This document shows, piece by piece, positions 1-5,663 of a DNA stretch of 5,663 nt. The first letter of the stretch is position 1; each line of letters opens with the position of its first letter. The position numbers and the translations under genes were made by a program. Below the pieces are notes generated by a model. The model was given only the letters and a program-made list of their open reading frames with translations, searched no databases and was not told the DNA's origin. The DNA comes from Alphaproteobacteria bacterium (GTDB taxonomy: Bacteria > Pseudomonadota > Alphaproteobacteria > Rhizobiales > Aestuariivirgaceae), in NCBI GenBank assembly GCA_020441605.1, contig JAGRLX010000255.1, positions 1-5,663 of the forward strand, in the 5' to 3' direction.

Positions 1-522
1 ACGCGCGACTATGTGCTGAAGCTCGATCATCCGGCGGGAGGCGCACCGCTCCTGTCGGTATTCGGTGGCAAGATCACAACATTTCGCAAGCTGGCCGAGG
101 CCGCTCTGGAGAAGATCGAGCCGTTCTTCCCCGGCACGGGAAAGCCATGGACGGCCAACGCGAGCCTGCCGGGGGGCGACCTCGCCTATGCCGAGGTGGA
201 CGCCTATATCGCCGAGTTGACCCGCAAGTACTCCTTCATGACACCGCGCAATGTGCGCCGCATGTTCAGGGCCTATGGGACGGAGGCCGAAAAGATCTTC
301 GATGACGCGCGTTTTGCCCAGGACATGGGGGAGAGTTTCGGGTTGCTGACGGAGCGCGAAATCGCGTGGCTGCGGACTGAGGAATGGGCACAGACCGCCG
401 ACGACATCCTGTGGCGGCGCTCGAAGCTCGGGCTGCATCTCTCCCAGGACGAGCAGGACGCCTTGCGGAATTACTTCAACCCCAAGCAGAAATCCAAGAG
501 CCGGAGAAAGGTGGAGGGGTAG
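1..522 (+). CDS. glpD: Glycerol-3-phosphate dehydrogenase GlpD, C-terminal part (5' end outside window)
   Basis: The open frame runs in from the left edge and stops with TAG at 520-522, giving the last 173 residues of a protein that is about 500 residues in its family. The enzyme is a peripheral inner-membrane FAD flavoprotein that oxidises sn-glycerol-3-phosphate to dihydroxyacetone phosphate and passes electrons to quinone. The visible part starts near the end of the FAD/substrate domain: the conserved block FGGKITTFRKLAE lies at residues 21-33 of the fragment. The GlpD C-terminal helical domain follows, with the family's LPGG segment (about 56-59) and the signature ADDILWRRSKLG (133-144), which corresponds to ADDALWRRTKQG in E. 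coli GlpD. The last dozen residues are strongly basic (KQKSKSRRK), a short tail of unknown role. It lies directly upstream of glpK, so the two are very probably co-transcribed. The aerobic GlpD type is favoured over anaerobic GlpA because of this C-terminal domain. Confidence 0.95.
   Translation, partial: TRDYVLKLDHPAGGAPLLSVFGGKITTFRKLAEAALEKIEPFFPGTGKPWTANASLPGGDLAYAEVDAYIAELTRKYSFMTPRNVRRMFRAYGTEAEKIFDDARFAQDMGESFGLLTEREIAWLRTEEWAQTADDILWRRSKLGLHLSQDEQDALRNYFNPKQKSKSRRKVEG
513..517 (+). promoter_or_regulatory. Ribosome binding site of glpK
   Basis: GGAGG sits 8 bases before the glpK ATG at 526 and lies inside the last codons of glpD. This supports the ATG start and points to translation of glpK from a shared glpDK transcript. 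Confidence 0.8.
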
Positions 523-525
523 CCC

Positions 526-2010
526 ATGCCCGACTTCATTCTCGCCATTGACCAGGGCACAACATCGTCCCGCGCCATCGTGTTCGACGGCAAGCTGAAG
601 CCGAAAGGCGTGGGCCAGAAGGAGTTTCGCCAGTTCTTTCCCAAATCCGGCTGGGTCGAGCACGATCCGGAGGAGATCTGGGCTTCGGTCCTGACGGTGT
701 GCAAGGCGGCGCTGCGCAAAGCCAAGGCGAAGGCCGGGCAGGTGTGCGCCATCGGCATCACCAACCAGCGCGAGACAGTCGTGATCTGGGACCGCAAGAC
801 GGGCAAGCCGATCCACAAGGCGATCGTCTGGCAGGACCGGCGCACGGCGGAGATGTGCGACCGGCTAAAGGCAGAAGGATTGGAGCGGGCGTTCACCGAG
901 AAGACCGGCTTGCTGCTCGATCCCTATTTCTCCGGCACCAAGATCGCGTGGTTGCTCGATCATGTGAAGGGTGCGCGGGCAAAGGCCGAGAAAGGCCAGT
1001 TGGCCTTTGGCACGATCGACAGCTTCCTGATCTGGCGGCTGACCGGCGGCCAGGTGCATGCAACCGATGCTACCAACGCATCACGCACGCTGCTGTACAA
1101 CATTCACTCGGGGGAATGGGACGAAGAACTGCTCCGTATGCTGAACGTGCCGCGTGCGCTTCTGCCGGAGGTCAAGGACTGCGCTGCCGACTTCGGCGTT
1201 GCCGACAAGGCCCTCCTGGGTGCGGCTATTCCGATTTGCGGGGTAGCGGGCGACCAGCAGGCGGCCACGGTCGGGCAGGCCTGTTTCGAACCTGGCATGC
1301 TGAAATCCACCTACGGGACCGGTTGCTTTGCGCTGCTGAATACCGGTGAGACGGCGGTCGCCTCGCAGAACCGCCTGTTGACGACGGTGGCCTATCAACT
1401 GGATGGACAGCGGACCTATGCCCTCGAAGGAGCCATCTTCATTGCCGGCGCGGCGGTGCAGTGGCTGCGGGACGGGCTGAAGATCGTCAGGACCGCCAAG
1501 GAGTCGGGCACCCTGGCCAGGACAGCCGATCCGCATCAGCAGGTCTATCTGGTGCCGGCCTTCGTCGGTCTCGGAGCGCCCTATTGGAATGCGCAGGCGC
1601 GTGGCGCCCTGTTCGGCCTGACCCGCGGCACGACCAACAAGGAAATCGCGCAAGCGGCGCTGGAAGCGGTCTGCTACCAGACCCGCGACCTGCTCGAGGC
1701 CATGCACAAGGACTGGGGCGGCGATGGCAAAACCATCTTGCGCGTCGATGGCGGGATGACCGCGTCGGACTGGACCATGCAGCGGCTGGCCGACATTCTC
1801 GACGCGCCGGTCGACCGGCCCGCGGTGCTCGAGACGACGGCGCTCGGAGCCGCCTATCTCGCCGGCTACCGGGCCGGACTGTTGCCGGAGCCGTCCATCT
1901 TCGCCAGATCATGGAAGCGCCAGATGCGGTTTCGCCCCAAGATGAGGGCGGCCGAGCGTATGGCGAAATATGCGGGCTGGCAGGAGGCGGTGCGCAAACT
2001 GCTCGCCTGA
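526..2010 (+). CDS. glpK: Glycerol kinase GlpK
   Basis: This cytoplasmic FGGY-family kinase makes sn-glycerol-3-phosphate from glycerol and ATP, the first step of glycerol catabolism and the source of substrate for GlpD. Its 494 residues match the family's usual length (about 500). Visible motifs are the N-terminal phosphate-binding [13 protein letters not shown] (9-21), the glycerol-binding Arg82-Glu83 in [11 protein letters not shown], Tyr134 in DPYFSGTK, Asp243-Gln244 in VAGDQQAA, the TYGTGCF loop (262-268), the FGGY_C segment GLGAPYWN...[11 protein letters not shown] (348-368), the ATP-binding VDGG (407-410) and ALGAAYLAG (439-447). The start is the ATG 8 bases after a GGAGG, 3 bases past the glpD stop. 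By comparison with E. coli GlpK, the loop that binds fructose-1,6-bisphosphate (GGKGGTR, with Arg236) is replaced by ALLGAA, and the C-terminal IIA-Glc site PGIETTER reads PKMRAAER. I therefore infer that neither E. coli-type inhibition operates. It converges on lgt. Confidence 0.97.
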   Translation: MPDFILAIDQGTTSSRAIVFDGKLKPKGVGQKEFRQFFPKSGWVEHDPEEIWASVLTVCKAALRKAKAKAGQVCAIGITNQRETVVIWDRKTGKPIHKAIVWQDRRTAEMCDRLKAEGLERAFTEKTGLLLDPYFSGTKIAWLLDHVKGARAKAEKGQLAFGTIDSFLIWRLTGGQVHATDATNASRTLLYNIHSGEWDEELLRMLNVPRALLPEVKDCAADFGVADKALLGAAIPICGVAGDQQAATVGQACFEPGMLKSTYGTGCFALLNTGETAVASQNRLLTTVAYQLDGQRTYALEGAIFIAGAAVQWLRDGLKIVRTAKESGTLARTADPHQQVYLVPAFVGLGAPYWNAQARGALFGLTRGTTNKEIAQAALEAVCYQTRDLLEAMHKDWGGDGKTILRVDGGMTASDWTMQRLADILDAPVDRPAVLETTALGAAYLAGYRAGLLPEPSIFARSWKRQMRFRPKMRAAERMAKYAGWQEAVRKLLA

Positions 2011-2020
2011 CCTTATTGTT
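1985..2020 (+). terminator. Possible weak intrinsic terminator at the end of glpK
   Basis: AGGCGG (1985-1990) can pair with TCGCCT (2003-2008), including one G-T pair. After a bulged T, GCG (1992-1994) can pair with TGC (2000-2002), including another G-T pair, leaving a 5-base loop CAAAC. The hairpin is followed by GACCTTATTGTT, which is T-rich but interrupted. It overlaps the last codons of glpK and the stop region of lgt, since there are only 2 bases between the convergent genes. No T-tract follows on the minus-strand side, so it would serve glpK only. It may equally be a chance fold in GC-rich coding DNA. Confidence 0.25.
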
Positions 2021-2921
2021 GCTCCGCTGTGCCGCGCTTGATTGCCAGGTATTCGGTGGTCCAGCTGGTGGGGATGGACAGAGGGAAGAGCACCGCCACG
2101 AGGAGAATCAGAACAGCCACAGGACCTGCGGCGCGCGCGGCAACCACCGGCGCTGTGGCCAGTCTGGTCGTCCGGCGCAAGCACACGACGAGCATGACCG
2201 CGCCAAAGGCTGCCATGCCGAGGTTGAACCACTGGCCCGGACCGAGGCCCGCAAGCGAGGACTCATAATCGCGCAACTGGTCGACGAGAAAGCGCAGCCC
2301 GCCGTAGCCGATGAGAAAGATCGCGGTCGCGACGCCCTGACCGGCGGGCCAACGTTTCAACACCGCCATGAGAACCGGCACGAGCAAGAGGTTCTTGGCG
2401 CCGTCATAAAGGGAAACGGGATGGCGGAAGCCTTCGACATCGGGAAGCTTTACGCCCCAGGGCAGGCTGGTGACGGTTCCGATGACGCCGCCTTCGATAA
2501 AATTGCCAATCCGTCCCACGCCCAAGATGAAGGCCGCGGCGACGGAGAGGCTGTCAAGCAGCCTGAGTAATGGTGTCCGGGTCCAGGCGGAGGCTATCAG
2601 CGCGGCCAGGGCCGACCCGGCCAGCAGGCCGTGGGTGGCCATGCCGCCTTTCCACAGCATGGGGATTTGCCCCAAGTGATCGCGATACCAGTCCCATTCA
2701 TAGACGATGACCTCGAAGATACGGCCGCCGGCGAGAATGAGAACCACGAAGACGATGCTGATGTTGACCACCTGGGCTGCCGTCCAGCCCAAGCTCTCAC
2801 GGCGCCACCAGAGCCAGAGCACCATGAAGGCAAAGCCGAAGCTGTAGGCGAAGCCATACCAGTAGACGTCAAACCCAGCGATGGTGAACATCACGGGGTC
2901 GATGTTGTGGACGAAACCCAT
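2013..2921 (-). CDS. lgt: Divergent prolipoprotein diacylglyceryl transferase (Lgt family)
   Basis: Lgt is an integral inner-membrane enzyme that transfers a diacylglyceryl group from phosphatidylglycerol to the lipobox cysteine of prelipoproteins. The ATG start at 2921 gives 302 residues. A TTG at 2936 in the same frame is less likely, because AGGGAGG stands 5 bases before the ATG. Aligned by eye to E. coli Lgt, the protein keeps Tyr22 (E. coli Tyr26), GGR (65-67), His97 in KGGMATHG (His103), GVGRIGNFI with Arg137 and Asn140 (Arg143, Asn146), Gly148 (Gly154), RHPxxLYD (166-173), Tyr206 and Arg210 (Tyr235, Arg239) and Arg217 (Arg246). Differences are Gly145 at the Glu151 position, Asp214 at Glu243, and HGLLAG in place of HGGLIG. 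Hydrophobic segments fit a polytopic protein. A further one at about 265-284, after the usual last helix, looks additional. Lgt family membership is secure. Whether it is the housekeeping enzyme or a paralogue with a narrower job is open. It follows gltD by 68 bases, probably with its own promoter. Confidence 0.88.
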   Translation of the reverse strand: MGFVHNIDPVMFTIAGFDVYWYGFAYSFGFAFMVLWLWWRRESLGWTAAQVVNISIVFVVLILAGGRIFEVIVYEWDWYRDHLGQIPMLWKGGMATHGLLAGSALAALIASAWTRTPLLRLLDSLSVAAAFILGVGRIGNFIEGGVIGTVTSLPWGVKLPDVEGFRHPVSLYDGAKNLLLVPVLMAVLKRWPAGQGVATAIFLIGYGGLRFLVDQLRDYESSLAGLGPGQWFNLGMAAFGAVMLVVCLRRTTRLATAPVVAARAAGPVAVLILLVAVLFPLSIPTSWTTEYLAIKRGTAEQQ

Positions 2922-2926
2922 GCCCG

Positions 2927-2933
2927 CCTCCCT
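2927..2933 (-). promoter_or_regulatory. Ribosome binding site deciding the lgt start
   Basis: Read on the minus strand, AGGGAGG is followed by a 5-base spacer (CGGGC) and then ATG at 2921-2919. This strong site favours the ATG over the in-frame TTG at 2936, which lies immediately upstream of the Shine-Dalgarno and has no comparable site of its own. Confidence 0.75.
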
Positions 2934-2947
2934 CAACGCTGCGCTTA

Positions 2948-2953
2948 AGGATG
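2948..2953 (-). promoter_or_regulatory. Possible -10 element of an lgt promoter
   Basis: On the minus strand CATCCT matches TATAAT at positions 2, 3 and 6. It would put transcription start near 2941, about 20 bases before the lgt ATG. The centre of the upstream FNR/FixK-like palindrome would then fall at about -40.5, the usual class II activator position. The hexamer alone is weak, and the call depends on its spacing from the palindrome. Confidence 0.35.
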
Positions 2954-2974
2954 AAGCAAATCGCGGGGTGGTCC

Positions 2975-2988
2975 TTGATGCTGGTCAA
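2975..2988 (-). promoter_or_regulatory. FNR/FixK-type operator upstream of lgt
   Basis: The minus strand reads TTGACCAGCATCAA, a perfect TTGA-N6-TCAA inverted repeat and 9 of 10 matches to the FNR/Anr consensus TTGAT-N4-ATCAA. This is the site type bound by Fnr, FnrL, FnrN and FixK regulators in Proteobacteria. It starts one base after the gltD stop codon, in the only intergenic gap of the window, and points to lgt 54 bases downstream. Occupancy would imply control of lgt by low oxygen. TTGACC could also act as a sigma70 -35 box, but no good -10 sits 16-18 bases below it. Binding is inferred, not shown. Confidence 0.55.
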
Positions 2989-2989
2989 C

Positions 2990-4408
2990 TCAGCGGGGCA
3001 GGATCGACTCGCCCGTCAGGAATTCGTCGACGGCGCGGGCGGCCTGACGGCCCTCGCGGATGGCCCAGACCACCAGCGACTGACCGCGACGCATGTCACC
3101 CGCCGCGAATACCTTTTCAAGACTCGTCTTGTAGTTGACGGTATTGGCCAACACGTTGCCGCGCGGATCGAGGGTCAGGCCCAGGGACTGGAGCATGCCT
3201 TCGTGCACCGGATGGACGAAGCCCATGGCCAGCAGCACGAGGTCGGCCTTCAAGTCGAACTCACTCCCCGGGATCTCCTTCATGCTGCTGTCCAGGCGCA
3301 CACAATGGAGCTTCTTCACCTCGCCCTTCTCACCGGAGAATGACTTGGTGGCGACCGAGAAATCGCGCTCTGCCCCCTCCTGATGCGACGACGAGGTGCG
3401 CAGCTTCAACGGCCAGTTGGGCCAGGTGAGCATCTTGTTTTCCTTCTCGGGTGGCCTGGGCATCACCTCCAGCTGGGTGACCGAAAGCGCGCCCTGGCGC
3501 ACCGAGGTTCCGATGCAGTCAGAGCCCGTGTCGCCGCCGCCGATCACCACCACATGCTTGCCATCGGCGAGGATGGGCTTGTTGTCGAGGGGCGGCTCCT
3601 TGGAGACGCGGCGGTTCTGTTGCGGCAGAAACTCCATGGCGAAGTGAATCCCCGCGAGATCGCGACCCGGCACGGGCAGATCGCGCGGCTTTTCTGACCC
3701 GCCGGTGAGAAGCACGGCATCGAAACTGTCGATCAGCTGCCGGGCATCCTGGCTGACACCGATGTGTGTGCCATAATGGAAGGTGACTCCTTCAGCCTCC
3801 ATGATGCGGATACGGCGGTCGATCAGATGCTTCTCCATCTTGAAGTCGGGAATGCCATAACGCAGGAGGCCGCCGGCCTTGGTATTCTTCTCGAAGAGAT
3901 GCACGCTGTGCCCGGCTCGGGCGAGCTGCTGGGCCGCGGCGAGACCAGCGGGTCCCGCTCCGATCACCGCCACCTTCCTGCCGGTCTTTTCGCGGTAGGA
4001 TTCCGGCTTGATCCAGCCATTCTCCCAGGCCTTGTCGACGATGGCGCACTCAATGGTCTTGATGGTGACCGGGTTGTCGTCGATGTTGAGAGTGCAGGAG
4101 GCCTCGCAGGGCGCTGGGCAAACGCGGCCGGTGAATTCCGGGAAGTTGTTGGTCGAGTGGAGGTTGCGTGCGGCCTCTTCCCAGTTGCCATTGTAGACGA
4201 GATCATTCCAGTCGGGGATCTGGTTGTTCACCGGGCAGCCGTTATGACAGTAGGGGATGCCGCAGTTCATGCAGCGCGCCGCCTGATTGCGGACTGTCTC
4301 CTCCGACAGGGGAATGACGAACTCGTTGTAGTGGCGGATGCGATCCGCCGCCGGCGTGTACTTGCGGTCCTGCCGCTCGATCTCGAGGAAGCCTGTGACC
4401 TTGCCCAT
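2990..4408 (-). CDS. gltD: Glutamate synthase (NADPH) small subunit GltD
   Basis: This is the beta subunit of bacterial NADPH-GOGAT in the cytoplasm. It takes electrons from NADPH onto FAD and passes them through iron-sulfur clusters to GltB, which makes glutamate from glutamine and 2-oxoglutarate. Its 472 residues are normal for the family. The N-terminal cluster-binding domain (about 1-140) has two cysteine groups, Cys46, 49, 54, 58 and Cys97, 101, 105. The FAD-binding Rossmann fold begins at [12 protein letters not shown] (148-159). The NADPH-binding fold has [12 protein letters not shown] (287-298), and the C-terminal FAD contact is [17 protein letters not shown] (434-450). No key residue appears missing. 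The ATG lies one base after the gltB TAA, with AGAGGAG 8 bases upstream, so translation is probably coupled to gltB. GltD-like subunits of other oxidoreductases share this fold, but the adjoining gltB settles the identity. Confidence 0.97.
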   Translation of the reverse strand: MGKVTGFLEIERQDRKYTPAADRIRHYNEFVIPLSEETVRNQAARCMNCGIPYCHNGCPVNNQIPDWNDLVYNGNWEEAARNLHSTNNFPEFTGRVCPAPCEASCTLNIDDNPVTIKTIECAIVDKAWENGWIKPESYREKTGRKVAVIGAGPAGLAAAQQLARAGHSVHLFEKNTKAGGLLRYGIPDFKMEKHLIDRRIRIMEAEGVTFHYGTHIGVSQDARQLIDSFDAVLLTGGSEKPRDLPVPGRDLAGIHFAMEFLPQQNRRVSKEPPLDNKPILADGKHVVVIGGGDTGSDCIGTSVRQGALSVTQLEVMPRPPEKENKMLTWPNWPLKLRTSSSHQEGAERDFSVATKSFSGEKGEVKKLHCVRLDSSMKEIPGSEFDLKADLVLLAMGFVHPVHEGMLQSLGLTLDPRGNVLANTVNYKTSLEKVFAAGDMRRGQSLVVWAIREGRQAARAVDEFLTGESILPR

Positions 4409-4409
4409 G

Positions 4410-5663
4410 TTATGCGCTCCTCTGTACGCCGATGGTCAGGCCGTCGCTGGTGGCCTGTGCCTTTTCCAGTTCCTGAAGTGCCCGGGCATATTCGACCGGC
4501 ATCACCTTCACGAATTTCGGCAGATAGTCGTTCCAGTTGTCGAGAATTGTCCGGGCCCGAGACGACCCCGTGTACCTGGCATGCCGGGTGAGCAGTTCCC
4601 AGACACGGGTCGCGTCGTTGCGGTCCATTTGCGAGGTGACATCAACCAGGCCGTGATTATGCAGGTCGCCTGCCGAATGATGCAGCTTCTCGAAGGTCGC
4701 TTCCTCGGCCGGGATCGGCTGAAGGTCGACCATGGCGAGGTTGCAGCGCCTTGCGAAGTCACCCGCCTCGTCGAGCACATAGGCAACGCCGCCTGACATG
4801 CCGGCGGCGAAGTTCCGCCCGGTTTCGCCGATCACCAGCACGCAGCCGCCAGTCATGTATTCGCAGCCGTGGTCCCCCACGCCCTCGACGACGGCAACCG
4901 CGCCCGAATTGCGCACGGCAAACCGCTCACCGGCCACGCCGCGGAAGTAGCATTCGCCGGTGATGGCCCCATAGAGCACGGTGTTGCCGACGATGATCGA
5001 CTGCTCTGGCACAAAGCCAATCTGGTCGTGCGGCTTGACGATGAGCTTGCCGCCGGAGAGACCCTTGCCCACATAGTCGTTGGCCTCGCCGGTGAGGTCG
5101 AGGGTCACGCCATGGGCGGCCCAGGCCCCGAAGCTCTGCCCGGCGATGCCGGTCAGCTTGACGGTGATCGTGTCTTCCGGCAGGCCGGCGTGACCGTAGC
5201 GCTTTGCGACCTCCCCCGAAAGCATGGCGCCGGCGGTGCGGTCCGCGCTGGTGATGCGCGTTTCGACGACCACCGCCTTGCCCTCTTCCAGCGCAGGTTG
5301 CGCCCCGGCGATGAGCTTGCGGTCGAGGATCCTGTCAATGCCGTGGTCCTGCGCCGACATCTTGCGGGTGGCGATGGGGCCGGTCACGTCAGCCTTGGCG
5401 AAGATCTTCGAGAAGTCGAGGCCCCGGGCCTTCCAATGGTCGATGGCCTTCTGCTGGTCGAGGTTCTCGGTCGCCCCGATCAACTGGTCGTAGGAGCGGA
5501 GCCCCATGGCAGCCAGATGCTCGCGCACCTCCTCGGCGACGAAGAAGAAGTAATTGATCACATGCTCGGGCTGGCCCTTGAAGCGCTTGCGCAGTTCCGG
5601 GTCCTGGGTGGCGACGCCGACAGGGCAGGTATTGAGATGGCACTTGCGCATCATGATGCAGCC
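4410..5663 (-). CDS. gltB: Glutamate synthase (NADPH) large subunit GltB, C-terminal part (5' end outside window)
   Basis: The frame is open to the right edge and ends with TAA at 4412-4410, giving the last 417 residues of a protein normally about 1500 long. GltB is the alpha subunit of NADPH-GOGAT. It hydrolyses glutamine in its N-terminal domain (not in view), tunnels ammonia to the FMN synthase domain, and reduces the 2-iminoglutarate formed. At the very start of the fragment Cys2, Cys8 and Cys13 in [16 protein letters not shown] show the C-x5-C-x4-C pattern of the 3Fe-4S cluster ligands (Cys1102, 1108, 1113 in Azospirillum GltB). From about residue 130 to 340 comes the C-terminal right-handed beta-helix (GXGXG domain), rich in repeated glycines, for example [36 protein letters not shown] and GMSGGVAYV. 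The tail (about 341-417) ends in QRSA, whose codons supply the gltD ribosome binding site. Confidence 0.97.
   Translation of the reverse strand, partial: GCIMMRKCHLNTCPVGVATQDPELRKRFKGQPEHVINYFFFVAEEVREHLAAMGLRSYDQLIGATENLDQQKAIDHWKARGLDFSKIFAKADVTGPIATRKMSAQDHGIDRILDRKLIAGAQPALEEGKAVVVETRITSADRTAGAMLSGEVAKRYGHAGLPEDTITVKLTGIAGQSFGAWAAHGVTLDLTGEANDYVGKGLSGGKLIVKPHDQIGFVPEQSIIVGNTVLYGAITGECYFRGVAGERFAVRNSGAVAVVEGVGDHGCEYMTGGCVLVIGETGRNFAAGMSGGVAYVLDEAGDFARRCNLAMVDLQPIPAEEATFEKLHHSAGDLHNHGLVDVTSQMDRNDATRVWELLTRHARYTGSSRARTILDNWNDYLPKFVKVMPVEYARALQELEKAQATSDGLTIGVQRSA
4417..4423 (-). promoter_or_regulatory. Ribosome binding site of gltD
   Basis: On the minus strand AGAGGAG is followed by 8 bases and the gltD ATG at 4408. 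It lies within the last codons of gltB (Gln-Arg-Ser), a usual arrangement for coupled translation of subunits needed in equal amounts. Confidence 0.8.

Noticed and set aside
1081..1707. A - strand open frame of 208 codons inside glpK
   Set aside because: It is fully antisense to conserved glycerol kinase sequence, with no motifs or ribosome binding site that I recognise. It is treated as a shadow.
1461..2570. A long + strand open frame (369 codons) spanning the glpK-lgt junction
   Set aside because: It is out of frame with glpK and antisense to lgt. Its translation is rich in Arg, Gly and Ala with no recognisable motif, as expected of a shadow frame in GC-rich DNA.
2922..2936. A TTG at 2936 that would lengthen Lgt by five residues
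   Set aside because: The added codons run through the strong AGGGAGG that stands 5 bases before the ATG at 2921, and the TTG has no good ribosome binding site. With transcription starting near 2941 it would also have almost no leader. The ATG is preferred.
2960..2988. TTGACC (2988-2983, minus strand) as the -35 box of a plain sigma70 promoter for lgt
   Set aside because: At 16-18 bases spacing the hexamers are GC-rich (such as CGCGAT) and poor matches to TATAAT. The FNR/FixK palindrome reading explains more of the bases.
3764..4591. A + strand open frame of 275 codons across gltD and the gltB end
   Set aside because: It is antisense to two well-conserved genes, shows no family resemblance or convincing start signal, and is explained by high-GC codon bias leaving stops rare on the opposite strand.

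Overview
The window looks like an ordinary chromosomal segment of a GC-rich alphaproteobacterium, possibly Hyphomicrobiales or a relative. I infer this from the high GC content by eye, the alphaproteobacterial style of the GltD and GltB sequences, and the divergent Lgt type. The genus cannot be fixed from this stretch. Coding density is almost total: five genes, two of them cut by the window edges, with one intergenic gap of 68 bases. There are no RNA genes, mobile elements, CRISPR arrays or long repeats that I can support.

The left part is on the + strand. It holds the 3' end of glpD (aerobic glycerol-3-phosphate dehydrogenase), followed after 3 bases by a complete glpK (glycerol kinase). 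Together they form a glycerol catabolic operon: GlpK phosphorylates glycerol, and GlpD oxidises glycerol-3-phosphate to dihydroxyacetone phosphate at the membrane. The GlpK has an intact active site, but the FBP-binding arginine and the IIA-Glc-binding surface of the E. coli enzyme are not conserved.

The right part is on the - strand, read right to left. It holds the 3' end of gltB (large subunit of NADPH-glutamate synthase), then gltD (small subunit) starting one base after the gltB stop, then after 68 bases a divergent prolipoprotein diacylglyceryl transferase (lgt). gltBD makes glutamate from glutamine and 2-oxoglutarate. lgt converges on glpK, with only 2 bases between the two stop codons.

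The most interesting detail is in the gltD-lgt gap. A clean FNR/FixK-type palindrome (TTGA-N6-TCAA) begins one base after the gltD stop, placed as expected for a class II activator site in front of the divergent lgt. That Lgt keeps most residues known to matter in E. coli Lgt, but has Gly where E. coli has Glu151 and seems to carry an additional C-terminal membrane helix. An oxygen-responsive, non-housekeeping Lgt paralogue is a reasonable hypothesis. I see no sign of a wholly new system in this window.
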